This document shows positions 30,287-39,570 of a stretch of 64,000 nt of DNA, in pieces (the first letter of the stretch is position 1; the number at the start of each line of letters is the position of its first letter). The DNA is from BOG-931 sp963761525 (GTDB lineage Bacteria > Pseudomonadota > Alphaproteobacteria > Rhizobiales > Xanthobacteraceae): NCBI GenBank assembly GCA_963761525.1, contig CAVXHG010000006.1:248001-312000 (forward strand), in the 5' to 3' direction. The notes beneath the pieces are model-generated. The model searched no databases. It was not told the DNA's origin and saw nothing but the letters and a program-made list of their open reading frames with translations. The position numbers and the translations under genes were made by a program.

Positions 30287-30876
30287 CCGACGCGGCAAAC
30301 ACGAATATCGGCCGGCGGCGGATCATCGTGCTGCTGCCGCTCGCAATTTTTATCGGATTATGCGCGTTGTTTCTGTTCCGTCTGACCGGCGGCGGCGATC
30401 CATCGCTCATTCCGTCGGCGCTGATCGGTCATCCGGCCCCGCAAACCAACTTGCCGCCGATTACTGGCCTCGATCGCGACGGCCAACAGGTTCCCGGACT
30501 CGATCCCGCAAGCTTCAGGGGCGCAGTGACGGTGGTGAATGTGTGGGCATCATGGTGCGTGCCGTGCCATGACGAAGCACCGCTCTTGATGCAGCTTGCG
30601 CAAGATAATCGGCTCCGTCTTGTCGGCATCAATTACAAAGACCAATCCGACAACGCGCGACGCTTTTTGGGACGTTACGGCAATCCGTTTACCGCGGCCG
30701 GCGCCGACGAAAACGGCCGCGCCGCGATCGAATGGGGCGTGTATGGCGTGCCGGAAACGTTTGTGATCGGCCGCGGCGCACACATCGACTACAAGCTGGT
30801 CGGACCGATCACGCCCGACAATTTCGAAACCGTGCTGAAGCCGCAGATCGAGAAAGCGCTTGCTGCCGGTTCCTGA
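30283..30876 (+). CDS. ccmG: Thiol:disulfide interchange protein CcmG/DsbE
   Basis: Membrane-anchored periplasmic thioredoxin (197 residues) that keeps apocytochrome c cysteines reduced. An N-terminal anchor (IIVLLPLAIFIGLCALFLF) precedes the thioredoxin fold with active site VVNVWASWCVPCHDEAPLLM. GVYGVPETFVIGRGAHIDYK contains the cis-proline region and matches CcmG. Its stop abuts the stop of the convergent yciB gene with no spacer. Confidence 0.95.
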   Translation: MTDAANTNIGRRRIIVLLPLAIFIGLCALFLFRLTGGGDPSLIPSALIGHPAPQTNLPPITGLDRDGQQVPGLDPASFRGAVTVVNVWASWCVPCHDEAPLLMQLAQDNRLRLVGINYKDQSDNARRFLGRYGNPFTAAGADENGRAAIEWGVYGVPETFVIGRGAHIDYKLVGPITPDNFETVLKPQIEKALAAGS

Positions 30877-31447
30877 TTATTCCGCCGGCTGTTCGATCTC
30901 GTACTTCTTCAGCAGCGGCACTTGCAGCGCGCCGAAAATAAGCGTCAACGGCACCACACCGAACACCTTGAAGTCGACCCACATATTGGTCGACGTGTTA
31001 CGCCAGACGATTTCGTTGAGCACGGCGAGCACAAAGAAGAACAACGCCCAGCGCAGTGTCAGTTTGCGCCAGCCTTCCTCGGTGAGCTGGAACATCGAGT
31101 TCGAGCACCATGCCGAGCAGCGGCTTGTTGAAGAACAAGCCGCCTAGCAGTATCGAGCCGAACAAGGCATAAATGATCGTCGGCTTGACCTTGATGAAGG
31201 TCGCATCGTGCAGGAACAGTGTCAGGCCGCCGAACACCACGACGATGATCGCGGTGACGACCGGCATGATCGGTAGATGCCTGGTCAAAATGTAGGAAAT
31301 CGCCAGCGCCACCAACACCGCGACCATGAACGTCGCAGTGGCAACGAATATGTCGTAGTGGCCGTTGGCGAAGAAAAACAACACCAGCGGCCCAAAATCG
31401 AGCGCCAGTTTCACGATCGGGTTGAGCTGTGGCTTGGTTGGGGTCAT
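30877..31447 (-). CDS. yciB: Inner membrane septation protein A (YciB/IspZ), one frameshift
   Basis: Five-helix inner-membrane protein involved in envelope integrity and septation. It starts at ATG 31447 (MTPTKPQLNPIVKLALDFGP) and has YALFGSILLGGLFFNKPLLG and, after the break, MFQLTEEGWRKLTLRWALFF, both classic YciB segments. An extra C near 31102 separates GMVLE from the next helix; removing it gives VLESMFQL. Total length is about 190 residues, as expected. It converges tail to tail with ccmG and lies downstream of ftsY (39 bases), probably in the same transcript. Confidence 0.92.
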
Positions 31448-31486
31448 CTGCGACGGGTGTCTAGCGCGGCGTGGCCGCAGACTCAA

Positions 31487-32443
31487 TCAGGTTTCCAGCC
31501 CCACCAGGGCCCGGGCGAAATCGTGCGCCGAGAATGGCGCAAGATCCTCGACGCCTTCGCCGACGCCGATGAAGTGCACTGGCACTTTAAATTTCTCGGC
31601 AATAGCGACGAGAATGCCGCCACGCGCCGTACCGTCGAGCTTGGTCATGGCAAGGCCGGTAACGCCGACTACTTTGCGGAAAATCTCCACCTGCGACAGC
31701 GCGTTCTGGCCGACGGTAGCATCGAGCACCAGCAGCACCGCGTGTGGCGCCGATGGATCGACCTTCTTCATCACTCGCACTACTTTTTCCAATTCGTTCA
31801 TCAGTTCGGTGCGGTTTTGCAGGCGGCCGGCCGTATCGATCAATAAAACATCGACGCCTTTCTGTTTCGCCGCGGTAACGGCATCGAACACAAGACCCGC
31901 AGCATCGGAGCCGGCTTTGTTCGCGATAAAATCGGCGCCGGTGCGCCCTGACCAGATTTTGAGCTGGTCGATCGCGGCGGCGCGAAACGTGTCGCCGGCC
32001 GCAAGCATCACGCTGCGGCCTTCGGCGCGATATTGGGCTGCGAGCTTGCCGATGGTGGTCGTCTTGCCGGAACCGTTGACGCCGGCGACCAGGACTACGA
32101 ATGGTTTTTTCTCGGTATCGATGACCAGCGGCAGCGCAACGCCGGTAAGTGCCTTTTCGATCTCGCTGGCAACAACCGCTTTGACTTCGTCGGAAGAAAT
32201 CGCCTTGTCATGGCGGTCGGCGCTGAGCGCAGCGGCGATGCGCCGCGCGGTGTCGATACCGAGGTCGGCGCGGATCAAGGCATCCTCGATTTCCTCGATC
32301 GTCTCGGCATCAAGCTTGCGCTTGGTCAGCAGATCGGAAATCGCGCCGCCCAGCGCCGAGGAACTGCGCTTGAGCCCGCCGGTGAGGCGGCGCCACCAAC
32401 CACCTTTGGCGCTGTCGTCCGTTTCGGTAACGCTGTCGTTCAT
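31487..32443 (-). CDS. ftsY: Signal recognition particle receptor FtsY
   Basis: SRP receptor GTPase of 318 residues. The start at ATG 32443 (MNDSVTETDD) gives a short acidic N-terminal region and then WWRRLTGGLKRSSSALGGAI. The N domain is followed by the G domain with GVNGSGKTTTIGKLAAQYR, GDTFRAAAIDQLKIW, DTAGRLQNRTELMNEL and TKLDGTARGGILVAIAEKF. The short form without a long acidic A domain is usual for this order. Its partner ffh lies 5.5 kb to the right. Confidence 0.96.
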   Translation of the reverse strand: MNDSVTETDDSAKGGWWRRLTGGLKRSSSALGGAISDLLTKRKLDAETIEEIEDALIRADLGIDTARRIAAALSADRHDKAISSDEVKAVVASEIEKALTGVALPLVIDTEKKPFVVLVAGVNGSGKTTTIGKLAAQYRAEGRSVMLAAGDTFRAAAIDQLKIWSGRTGADFIANKAGSDAAGLVFDAVTAAKQKGVDVLLIDTAGRLQNRTELMNELEKVVRVMKKVDPSAPHAVLLVLDATVGQNALSQVEIFRKVVGVTGLAMTKLDGTARGGILVAIAEKFKVPVHFIGVGEGVEDLAPFSAHDFARALVGLET

Positions 32444-32482
32444 GGCCCGCCCGTGATAGCGATTTCGGCAAGGTACGCAAAC

Positions 32483-33259
32483 ATGACCCCCGAAGAGATG
32501 GTGTCGCGGCTGCTTTACCGCGACGGGATGATGCTGGTGATCGACAAGCCGGCCGGCATGGCCGTGCATCGCGGCTCGCCCAACAGCAAGGATCGGAACC
32601 GGGAATCCCTGGAAGATCACTTCGACACGCTGCGCTTTGGGCTACCGCGCCTGCCGGCATTGGCGCATCGGCTCGACCGCGATACGTCGGGCTGCCTAGT
32701 GCTCGGCCGCCATCGGAAGGCGCTCGCGCAACTCGGCAAGCTGTTCCGCAATGGCACAATCGACAAAACCTACTGGGCGCTCGTCGAAGGCATCCCGGAT
32801 GCCGACGAGGGCGTCATCGAACTGCCGCTCGGCCGGCTCGACGACAAGATCGGCTGGTGGATGAAGCACGATCCGCAGGGCCAGCCCGCGGTGACTAAAT
32901 GGAAGGTGATGGGGCGAACTTCTCTCTCGGGCCAAAATCTAACCTGGCTGTCGCTCGAACTTTTGACCGGACGCACCCATCAGATTCGGGTGCATTGCTC
33001 CGAAATGGGCTGGCCGGTCGTGGGAGATGGAATTTATGGAAGCGCGCCGCGCTTCGGCGGACCCGGCCTGCAACTACACGCCCGCACGATCGCGGTGCCG
33101 CTCTACAAGAATCGCGAGCCGGTCCGGGTCACGGCGCCGGTGGCGCAACACATGAAAGAGCGTCTCGCGCAATGCGGATGGCCCGGCGAGGATCCAAACC
33201 TGTTTCGGATTACGGCAGTGCAAGCCGAAGTCGAGACCGAGACCGACGCTGCTCAGTAA
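32483..33259 (+). CDS. RluA-family pseudouridine synthase
   Basis: A 258-residue rRNA/tRNA pseudouridine synthase without an S4 domain. The catalytic aspartate is in ALAHRLDRDTSGCLVLGR (motif HRLDxxTSG), preceded by VIDKPAGMAVHRG and followed by LLTGRTHQIRVHCSEMGWPV. Start ATG 32483 is preferred although the frame stays open far upstream over ftsY. The target uridine cannot be assigned. It is divergent from ftsY (39 bases between starts) and its end overlaps the PPOX gene by seven bases. Confidence 0.91.
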   Translation: MTPEEMVSRLLYRDGMMLVIDKPAGMAVHRGSPNSKDRNRESLEDHFDTLRFGLPRLPALAHRLDRDTSGCLVLGRHRKALAQLGKLFRNGTIDKTYWALVEGIPDADEGVIELPLGRLDDKIGWWMKHDPQGQPAVTKWKVMGRTSLSGQNLTWLSLELLTGRTHQIRVHCSEMGWPVVGDGIYGSAPRFGGPGLQLHARTIAVPLYKNREPVRVTAPVAQHMKERLAQCGWPGEDPNLFRITAVQAEVETETDAAQ

Positions 33260-33879
33260 ATTGTTTCTTTGATCCGAGCCGGAGCGGCTTTGTCGTGTTC
33301 GGGGCCACCCATCTTGCCGTCGGTTATCTCGGCGAGGATCGAACCTGGCGTCGGTAAGGTCTTGCGATCGACGATGCTCGCCGGATTCCAGAGCTTTGAG
33401 CGAATAATCGCTTTGGTGCACTGGAAGTAGGCTTTCTCCACCGTCACCACCAGCACGCATTTCGGCACTTTGCCGTTGACGATAGAACCCTCGGTCAGCT
33501 TTGGATCGGTCGAAATCCTGGCGTGGCCATTGATGCGCATAGTCTCGCCGACACCGGGTATCAGGAACAACAGCGCTATACGCGGATCGCGAACCAGGTT
33601 GCGAAGGCTGTCGATGCGGTTGTTGCCGCGCCGGTCGGGAATGATGAGTGTCTTCTCGTCGAGAACGCGCACGAAGCCGGGCGGATCGCCGCGCGGCGAG
33701 CAATCGAGGCCTTCCGGGCCGCTGGTCGCCACCACCACAAAAGGCGCCGCTTCGATCAGCTTGCGATATTGCGCGGTGATGCGATCGGTCTCCTTGAACA
33801 AAGCAGGGCCGTAAGGCGCGTCGCTATACAAGGCATCGAGCTGCTCAGTCGTCGATATGATGTGATCTTCCACGGCCAT
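33253..33879 (-). CDS. Pyridoxamine 5'-phosphate oxidase-fold FMN protein (MSMEG_1061 type)
   Basis: A 208-residue split-barrel flavoprotein from ATG 33879 (MAVEDHIISTTEQLDALY). Signature segments are FVVVATSGPEGLDCSPRGDP, RVLDEKTLIIPDRRGNNRID, LFLIPGVGETMRINGHARIS and KCVLVVTVEKAYFQCTKAI. These match the PPOX-like subfamily often annotated as MSMEG_1061, whose members bind FMN or F420; the reaction is unknown. It converges with the pseudouridine synthase (7-base overlap) and follows mtaB by 32 bases on the same strand. Confidence 0.88.
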   Translation of the reverse strand: MAVEDHIISTTEQLDALYSDAPYGPALFKETDRITAQYRKLIEAAPFVVVATSGPEGLDCSPRGDPPGFVRVLDEKTLIIPDRRGNNRIDSLRNLVRDPRIALLFLIPGVGETMRINGHARISTDPKLTEGSIVNGKVPKCVLVVTVEKAYFQCTKAIIRSKLWNPASIVDRKTLPTPGSILAEITDGKMGGPEHDKAAPARIKETIY

Positions 33880-33911
33880 TGCGCAATCTCCAGCGTGGCG
33901 CCCAAGTGTAT

Positions 33912-35168
33912 TCAAGCGGCCAGCAATTGTCTGCCGTCATGGCCCGTCATTTTTAGATCAAGAATTCTGCCGGGTTCGAGCGACGTTGCGAGCTTGACCT
34001 GCATGAACTGCTCGGTGCGGCCTATGCCATGCAACTCGGTGAGGACGCGCCGCGTCGTACCGATTTCGGCATCGAGACGCTTGCGCAGTGCGTCCGCGCC
34101 ATGCTCACGCAAGCGCCGTGCTCGTTCTTTCACAACCGCTGCCGGCACTTGCGGCATGCGTGCTGCCGGTGTTCCCGGCCGCGGCGAGAACGGAAAAACA
34201 TGCAGGTGCGTAAGCCCACAAGCCTCCACCAGATCGAACGAGTTCTGGAACATCGCCTCGGTCTCGGTCGGAAAACCGGCGATCAGGTCAGCCCCGAACA
34301 CCACATCGGGCCGCAGATGGCGTACCGTTTCGCAGAACTTGATGGCGTCGTCGCGCGAGTGCCGCCGCTTCATGCGCTTGAGAATCAGGTTATCGCCTGA
34401 TTGTAGCGAGAGATGCAGATGCGGCATCAGCCGTGCATCCTGCGCAAACACTTCGAGCAATTCGTCGTCGGTCTCGATGGAATCGATCGACGATAGCCGG
34501 AGGCGTTCGAGTTCTGGTACGTGCTTGAGAATCTGCTTCACCAGACGACCGAGTTTCGGCGCGCCGGGCAGATCGAAGCCGTACGATGTGATGTCGACAC
34601 CGGTGAGCACCATCTCGCGATAGCCGTTATCGACCAGCCGGCGCACATCCTCGACTACCGCGCCGATCGGAACCGAGCGCGAATTGCCGCGACCATAAGG
34701 TATAACGCAGAAGGTGCAGCGATGATCGCAGCCATTCTGCACCTGAATGAAAGCCCGGGTGTGGCCTTCGAAGCCGCTGATCAGATGCGCTGCCGTTTCC
34801 TTAACCGCCATGATGTCATTGACGATCGCCTTTTCGGTATCGCCGAGACCGAACGCGACGCGCGCTTTGGCCCACGCCGCGCCGTCGAGCTTTTCCCTGT
34901 TGCCGAGAACCTGATCCACTTCGGCCATCGCGGCGAAAGTTTGCGGCTCGGTCTGCGCAGCACAGCCGGTAACAATGATCTTCGCCCCTGGGCGCTCGCG
35001 CCGCAGCGAACGGATCGTTTGCCGCGCCTGGCGCACCGCCTCTGCCGTGACGGCGCAGGTATTGACGACGATTGTGTTGTCAAAGCCGGCGCTCTCGGCT
35101 TCGCGGCGGATCACCTCGGACTCGGCAGTGTTAAGCCGGCAGCCGAAGGTGACGACATCGACACTCAT
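33912..35168 (-). CDS. mtaB: tRNA ct6A/t6A(37) methylthiotransferase MtaB
   Basis: Radical-SAM enzyme that adds a methylthio group to t6A37 of ANN-decoding tRNAs. The N-terminal UPF0004 cysteines are in TFGCRLN, VVNTCAVT and VTGCAAQ. The radical-SAM CxxxCxxC is QNGCDHRCTFCVIPYGRG. A C-terminal TRAM-like region follows (TELHGIGRTEQFMQVKLA). Length 418 is typical of MtaB; the first motif GCRLN (rather than GCQMN) favours MtaB over MiaB. It lies 27 bases after dapF on the same strand, the usual rhizobial order. Confidence 0.94.
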   Translation of the reverse strand: MSVDVVTFGCRLNTAESEVIRREAESAGFDNTIVVNTCAVTAEAVRQARQTIRSLRRERPGAKIIVTGCAAQTEPQTFAAMAEVDQVLGNREKLDGAAWAKARVAFGLGDTEKAIVNDIMAVKETAAHLISGFEGHTRAFIQVQNGCDHRCTFCVIPYGRGNSRSVPIGAVVEDVRRLVDNGYREMVLTGVDITSYGFDLPGAPKLGRLVKQILKHVPELERLRLSSIDSIETDDELLEVFAQDARLMPHLHLSLQSGDNLILKRMKRRHSRDDAIKFCETVRHLRPDVVFGADLIAGFPTETEAMFQNSFDLVEACGLTHLHVFPFSPRPGTPAARMPQVPAAVVKERARRLREHGADALRKRLDAEIGTTRRVLTELHGIGRTEQFMQVKLATSLEPGRILDLKMTGHDGRQLLAA

Positions 35169-35195
35169 CTCTGGACGCTCATATTCGGAGGCCCA

Positions 35196-36071
35196 TCACG
35201 CCGCACCGGCGCTGGCGAACAGCGCGGCGTCGAAGCGGCCCTTGTGCTCGTATTCAGTCGGACCGGTCATCAGCACATGATCGTCGCTCTCGCGCCATTC
35301 GATGGCGAGATCGCCGCCGGGCAAAGTCACTCGCACCTTCCGGCCGGTACGGCCAAGCCGAGCCGCGGCGACCGCTGAAGCGCAGGCTGCCGAGCCGCAC
35401 GCCTTGGTGAGACCGGCACCACGTTCCCAGGTACGGATGACAACGTGATCGTGCGACGGTGTCGCCGCGAGCGTAATATTGGCGCGTTGCGGGAAGATCG
35501 GATCATGCTCGAGCTTCGGACCGATGCTGGGCAGGTCATAGCGTTGCGGATCGTCGACCCAGAAGATCGCGTGCGGATTGCCCATGCTTACCACCGACGG
35601 CGAGTGCAGGCTTGGCACGCCTGCAACTTTCAGTTCGATCGCACGGGTATCGGGAAATTCGCGGGCAAGCGGGATCTCATCCCAGCGGAAATGCGGCGCC
35701 CCCATGTCGACGGTGAATTGCCCGTCTTCCGTCTGCCAGCACGGAATGAGGCCGGCCGAAGTCTCGAATGTCAGCTTGGCATGACTCGTTCTGGCATGGC
35801 TCGTTTCGGCACTGACCAATGCAGCGACACAACGCATGCCGTTGCCGCAGGCGCCCGCTTCCGAACCGTCATTATTGAAAATGCGCACGAACGCATCGGT
35901 GCCATCATGCGCGGGATACAGCGCCATAAGTTGATCGTATGGCTCATGCCGCGCGGCAACGCGCGCTTCAGCCGGCGCGATCGTGCCAGGGGCATGGCGC
36001 AGATCGACGATGACAATCTCGTTGCCGAGGCCGTTCATCTTGACGAAATCGCGGTTTGCCAACGCGCCCAT
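35196..36071 (-). CDS. dapF: Diaminopimelate epimerase
   Basis: Cofactor-independent racemase converting LL- to meso-diaminopimelate for lysine and peptidoglycan synthesis. The two catalytic cysteines are in EAGACGNGMRCVAAL and GLTKACGSAACASAVAA. The N-terminus FVKMNGLGNEIVIVDLR is a family hallmark. 291 residues, intact. The CDS is followed closely by mtaB. The aspartate-pathway gene asd lies 13 kb away, so the two are not co-transcribed. Confidence 0.96.
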   Translation of the reverse strand: MGALANRDFVKMNGLGNEIVIVDLRHAPGTIAPAEARVAARHEPYDQLMALYPAHDGTDAFVRIFNNDGSEAGACGNGMRCVAALVSAETSHARTSHAKLTFETSAGLIPCWQTEDGQFTVDMGAPHFRWDEIPLAREFPDTRAIELKVAGVPSLHSPSVVSMGNPHAIFWVDDPQRYDLPSIGPKLEHDPIFPQRANITLAATPSHDHVVIRTWERGAGLTKACGSAACASAVAAARLGRTGRKVRVTLPGGDLAIEWRESDDHVLMTGPTEYEHKGRFDAALFASAGAA

Positions 36072-36241
36072 TTTTATGCCCGATTGTGCGGAACTTATAT
36101 GAGAACTCGATTGTAGCGCGCCAGTAGCAAAATTGGCCGCGGCGGTTGCGTGAGGCCGTGCTAAAATCCTTCAGGGGCGATTGATTCAGCGGTAACGACG
36201 CCGGCCGGCCGCGTCCGTTTCCCGGAATTGAGGAGAATCCG

Positions 36242-36835
36242 ATGTTCCTGCGCTTTGCGCTTGGTGTGGCAGGAGTCGCAATCGCCACGACTATCGCGCT
36301 TGCCGAAACCGGACCCGCGCCGGCGCAAACGCCTCCGGCGGCGACCCCACCGGCCACCACTACGCCATCGGACGAACCGTTCGGCGAGGACACGACACTG
36401 ACGGCGAAAACGATCGTCTACATCAAAGGCAATGGGACCTGGGACACCGCCTTTCAGACCATCACGGGCTCGTTCAAGAAGTTGAAGGCCTATACCGACA
36501 GGGAAGGCCTGAAACCCGACGGCCTGCAGATGACGGTTTTCACGGCGACCGACGACACCGGCTTCCAGTATCAGGCTGAGGTCCCGCTTGCGGAGCCGCC
36601 GAAAAATCCGCCGCACGGGGAGATCGCGCTCGGCCAATCACCGGAAGGGCACGTGCTGAAATTCATTCATCACGGCTCGTATGACGAGCTCGACAACACT
36701 TACGAGGCGATCACCAATTACCTTGACGAGAAGCGGCTCGAAGCCAAGGACATGTTCATTGAGCAATATGTCACCGATCCGACCACCGTTGATCCGAAAC
36801 AGCTCACCGTCAACGTCTACGTTTTGCTGAAATAG
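36242..36835 (+). CDS. Exported GyrI-like (effector-binding domain) protein
   Basis: A 197-residue protein from ATG 36242, preceded by a good ribosome site (GAGGAGA). The signal peptide MFLRFALGVAGVAIATTIAL is followed by a Pro/Thr/Ala-rich linker (PAATPPATTTPSDEPF). The folded part has FQTITGSFKKLKAYTDREGL and PEGHVLKFIHHGSYDELDNT, the pattern of the GyrI/SOUL-type effector-binding fold known from AraC-family regulators. Here it is secreted and not fused to a DNA-binding domain. Function unknown; ligand binding in the periplasm is a guess. Confidence 0.78.
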   Translation: MFLRFALGVAGVAIATTIALAETGPAPAQTPPAATPPATTTPSDEPFGEDTTLTAKTIVYIKGNGTWDTAFQTITGSFKKLKAYTDREGLKPDGLQMTVFTATDDTGFQYQAEVPLAEPPKNPPHGEIALGQSPEGHVLKFIHHGSYDELDNTYEAITNYLDEKRLEAKDMFIEQYVTDPTTVDPKQLTVNVYVLLK

Positions 36836-36841
36836 CACGAC

Positions 36842-37828
36842 TTAGAATTGCCAAACCTCGCCCGGCCGTAGCGCGCGAAATCGGTCGGTGGATATTTTAG
36901 CCGCGTGCAGCGCCTCGGCCAGTGCGGTGACCGGAGCATCGATCGCCTCATCGGTGAGCTGAAACGTGCCGTGGTGGTGCGCAACTGCAAACTCCGCGCC
37001 GCAATCGGTGAAGGCTTGCACCGCTTCCGCAGGATTCATGTGCTGCTCGCGCATGAACCAGCGCGGCTCGTAGGCGCCGATCGGCAGGATAGCGAGCTTC
37101 GGCGACCCGTAACGTTTGCGCACATTGCGAAAATTGCGCCCCTCGCCATAGCCGGAATCGCCGACGAAATAGATGCGGCCACACGGCGCCTCGATCACAA
37201 AAGAAGCCCACAGCGACATATTGCGATCGGACAGGCTGCGGGCCGACCAATGCCGTGTCGGCACCAGCGTCACAGCCGCGCTGCCGAGATCGATACGATC
37301 CTGCCAATCGTATCCCTCCGATGCTATCGCCGGATCGTGATTGCGCATGATCGTGTCGTTGCCGAGCGGTGTGATCACGCGCGGACGGTGCGCAGCGGCG
37401 AGTTGCGATAGAGTCGCGATATCGAGATGATCGTAGTGGCCGTGCGACACCAGCACGACGTCAATCGGCGGCAAGCCGGCGAAAGCGATGCCGGGATCGT
37501 TCACCCGTTGCGGGCCGACGAAGCGAAACGGCGACGCGCGTTTCGACCAGACCGGATCGAGCAAAATGTTGAGACCTGCGGTTTGGATCAGGAAGCTTGC
37601 GTGCCCGACATAGGCGATCCGCAGCGCGGCGCCCTCGACCCTTTGTGGCGGGTTGTCGGCAAAGGGCGATGGCGCCCAGGCCGGCCATTTCGCCCGGGTG
37701 CCGCGCCGGCGCCGGTCGATAAACCATCGGAAGAGGTCGCCCCGGTTCCGCGGCGGTACGCCGTGGGGATCGAAAAAGCGCTCGCCGTCGAAGTGATCGG
37801 AGGGAGGGCCGTTGTAATAGCGGGACAT
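36842..37828 (-). CDS. Metallo-beta-lactamase-fold hydrolase, NAPE-PLD/UlaG-like
   Basis: A 328-residue zinc hydrolase. The metal motif VLVSHGHYDHLDIATL (HxHxDH) is preceded by RIAYVGHASFLIQTAGLNIL. Additional ligands lie in PTRHWSARS, FVGDSGYGEG and AVAHHHGTF. The opening YYNGPPSDHFDGERFFDP and the FVGPQR segment match MBL enzymes related to N-acyl-phosphatidylethanolamine phospholipase D. The natural substrate in bacteria is not known. It is convergent with the GyrI-like gene (6 bases between) and divergent from ffh. Confidence 0.9.
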   Translation of the reverse strand: MSRYYNGPPSDHFDGERFFDPHGVPPRNRGDLFRWFIDRRRRGTRAKWPAWAPSPFADNPPQRVEGAALRIAYVGHASFLIQTAGLNILLDPVWSKRASPFRFVGPQRVNDPGIAFAGLPPIDVVLVSHGHYDHLDIATLSQLAAAHRPRVITPLGNDTIMRNHDPAIASEGYDWQDRIDLGSAAVTLVPTRHWSARSLSDRNMSLWASFVIEAPCGRIYFVGDSGYGEGRNFRNVRKRYGSPKLAILPIGAYEPRWFMREQHMNPAEAVQAFTDCGAEFAVAHHHGTFQLTDEAIDAPVTALAEALHAAKISTDRFRALRPGEVWQF

Positions 37829-37858
37829 TCTGGCCTTTTTACGTAGGTTCCCGCGCCA

Positions 37859-38008
37859 TATAATCCCTGTGGTTGACGGCGGTCAGGCCCACCCCTATTT
37901 TCCGCGCGCTCTCGCAAGAGAACGACTTAACCCGCCGACCGGTCCAAGAGGCCGGAGGTAACCGCCCGACAGCGCAATGCGCCCTCGGGCGCAAACGTGC
38001 TTTTTAGA
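37859..38008 (+). promoter_or_regulatory. Promoter and folded leader of ffh
   Basis: A perfect -10 box TATAAT sits at 37859-37864 on the plus strand; the -35 region is weak (TTTTTA). Transcription from about 37871 gives a leader near 138 bases with a GCAA-loop hairpin (TCTC-gcaa-GAGA, about 37910-37921), a CCGG/CCGG hairpin (about 37939-37955) and TGCGCC-ctcg-GGCGCA (37978-37993). No Shine-Dalgarno is visible before ATG 38009, only a T-rich stretch. No SRP RNA consensus is present. Confidence 0.5.
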
Positions 38009-39527
38009 ATGTTCGACAGTCTTTCGGAACGGCTGAGTGCAGTCCTCGATCGCCTGACGCGCCGCGGCGCGCTGTCGGAGGCGGACGTTGACGAGGCCAT
38101 GCGCGAAGTGCGTCGCGCACTGCTCGAAGCCGACGTCGCGCTCGATGTCGCTCGCGATTTCACCGAGGAAGTAAAGAAGCGCGCCATCGGCGTCGATGTC
38201 ATCAAGTCGGTCACGCCCGGCCAGATGGTCGTCAAGATCGTGCACGACCAGTTGGTCGCCACGTTGGGCTCCGACGCGCAGCCGATTGATCTCAACGCGC
38301 CGGCGCCGGTCGTCATCATGATGGTCGGCCTGCAAGGCTCCGGCAAAACCACAACGACCGCGAAAGTCGCCAAGCGCCTCACCGACATCGCGAAGCGCAA
38401 GGTTTTGATGGCGTCGCTCGATACCCGCCGCCCGGCCGCCATGGAGCAACTCGCCGTGCTCGGCCAGCAGGTCAGCGTCGAGACGCTGCCGATCGTCGCC
38501 GGCCAGACGCCGGTGCAGATCGCCAACCGCGCTGTACAGGCGGCTAAACTCGGCGGCTATGACGTCGTGATACTCGATACCGCCGGGCGCATCACGCTCG
38601 ACGAGGCGATGATGGCCGAGGCCGCAGAAGTGCGGCGCACCGCCAACCCACACGAAGTATTGCTTGTGGCCAACTCGCTGACCGGCCAGGACGCGGTCAA
38701 CCTCGCGCGATCCTTCAACGAGCGCGTCGGCCTCACCGGCATCGTACTCACCCGCATCGACGGCGACGGCCGCGGCGGTGCCGCACTGTCGATGCGCGCA
38801 GTTACCGGCAAGCCGATCAAGCTGCTCGGCACCGGTGAAAAGCTCGATGCAATCGAGGACTTTTATCCGCAGCGGATCGCCGATCGCATCCTCGGCATGG
38901 GCGACATCGTTTCGCTGGTCGAGAAAGCCGCGGCGACCATCGACGCCGAAAAGGCTGCGCGCGTCGCCGAGAAAATGCGCAAGGGCGCATTCGATCTTTC
39001 CGATCTGCGCGAGCAGATCATGCAGATGCAGCAGATGGGCGGCATGAGCGGCTTGATGGCGATGATGCCAGGCGTCGCCAAGATCAAAAATCAACTCGCC
39101 GAGCGCAATCTCGACGAGAAGGTGCTCAAGCGGCAGGTGGCGATCATCGACTTCGATGACGCCGCAGGAGCGGCGTAATCCGGACGTTCTCAAAGCGAGC
39201 CGCAAGCGCCGCATCGCCGCCGGCTCGGGCACCAAGCCGGAAGACATCAACCGTCTTTTGAAAATGCATCGGACCATGGCCGACGTGATGAAGGCAATGG
39301 GCGGCGCCAAGCGCGGGCCGATGGCCGGCCTCGCCAACATGCTGGGCTTCGGCGGCGGCGCGCCGAGCCCAGAGCAGATGGCGAAGCTTGCGGAAAAAAC
39401 GCCGGGGATGCCCGGCGCTCCCGGCCTGCCACCAAAAATGCCCGGACTGCCGCCGAATTTTCCGGGTCTTCCCGGCCTCGGCCCGAAATTTCCCGGCGGC
39501 TTCCCGGGACTTGGCAAAAAGAAGTGA
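38009..39527 (+). CDS. ffh: Signal recognition particle protein Ffh, one frameshift
   Basis: SRP54 GTPase that binds signal peptides and 4.5S RNA. Start MFDSLSERLSAVLDRL at 38009. NG domain: MVGLQGSGKTTTTAKVAKRL, DTRRPAAMEQL, ILDTAGRITLDEAMM, TRIDGDGRGGAALS. M domain: FDLSDLREQIMQMQQMGGMS and, after the break, MTPQERRNPDVLKASRKRRI. One extra T at 39152-39153 shifts the frame; without it IDSMTPQERR reads through. The C-terminus ends in an unusual Pro/Gly/Met-rich run (PGLPPKMPGLPPNFPGLPG). Total about 506 residues. First gene of the ffh-rpsP-rimM-trmD-rplS group. Confidence 0.95.
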
Positions 39528-39570
39528 TCAACCTCAACACCAATTCGAATAACCAGAGAAAGGAACTGCA

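Noticed and set aside
37865..38008. SRP RNA gene next to ffh
   Set aside because: The conserved GGAAGG...AGCAG core of 4.5S RNA is absent.
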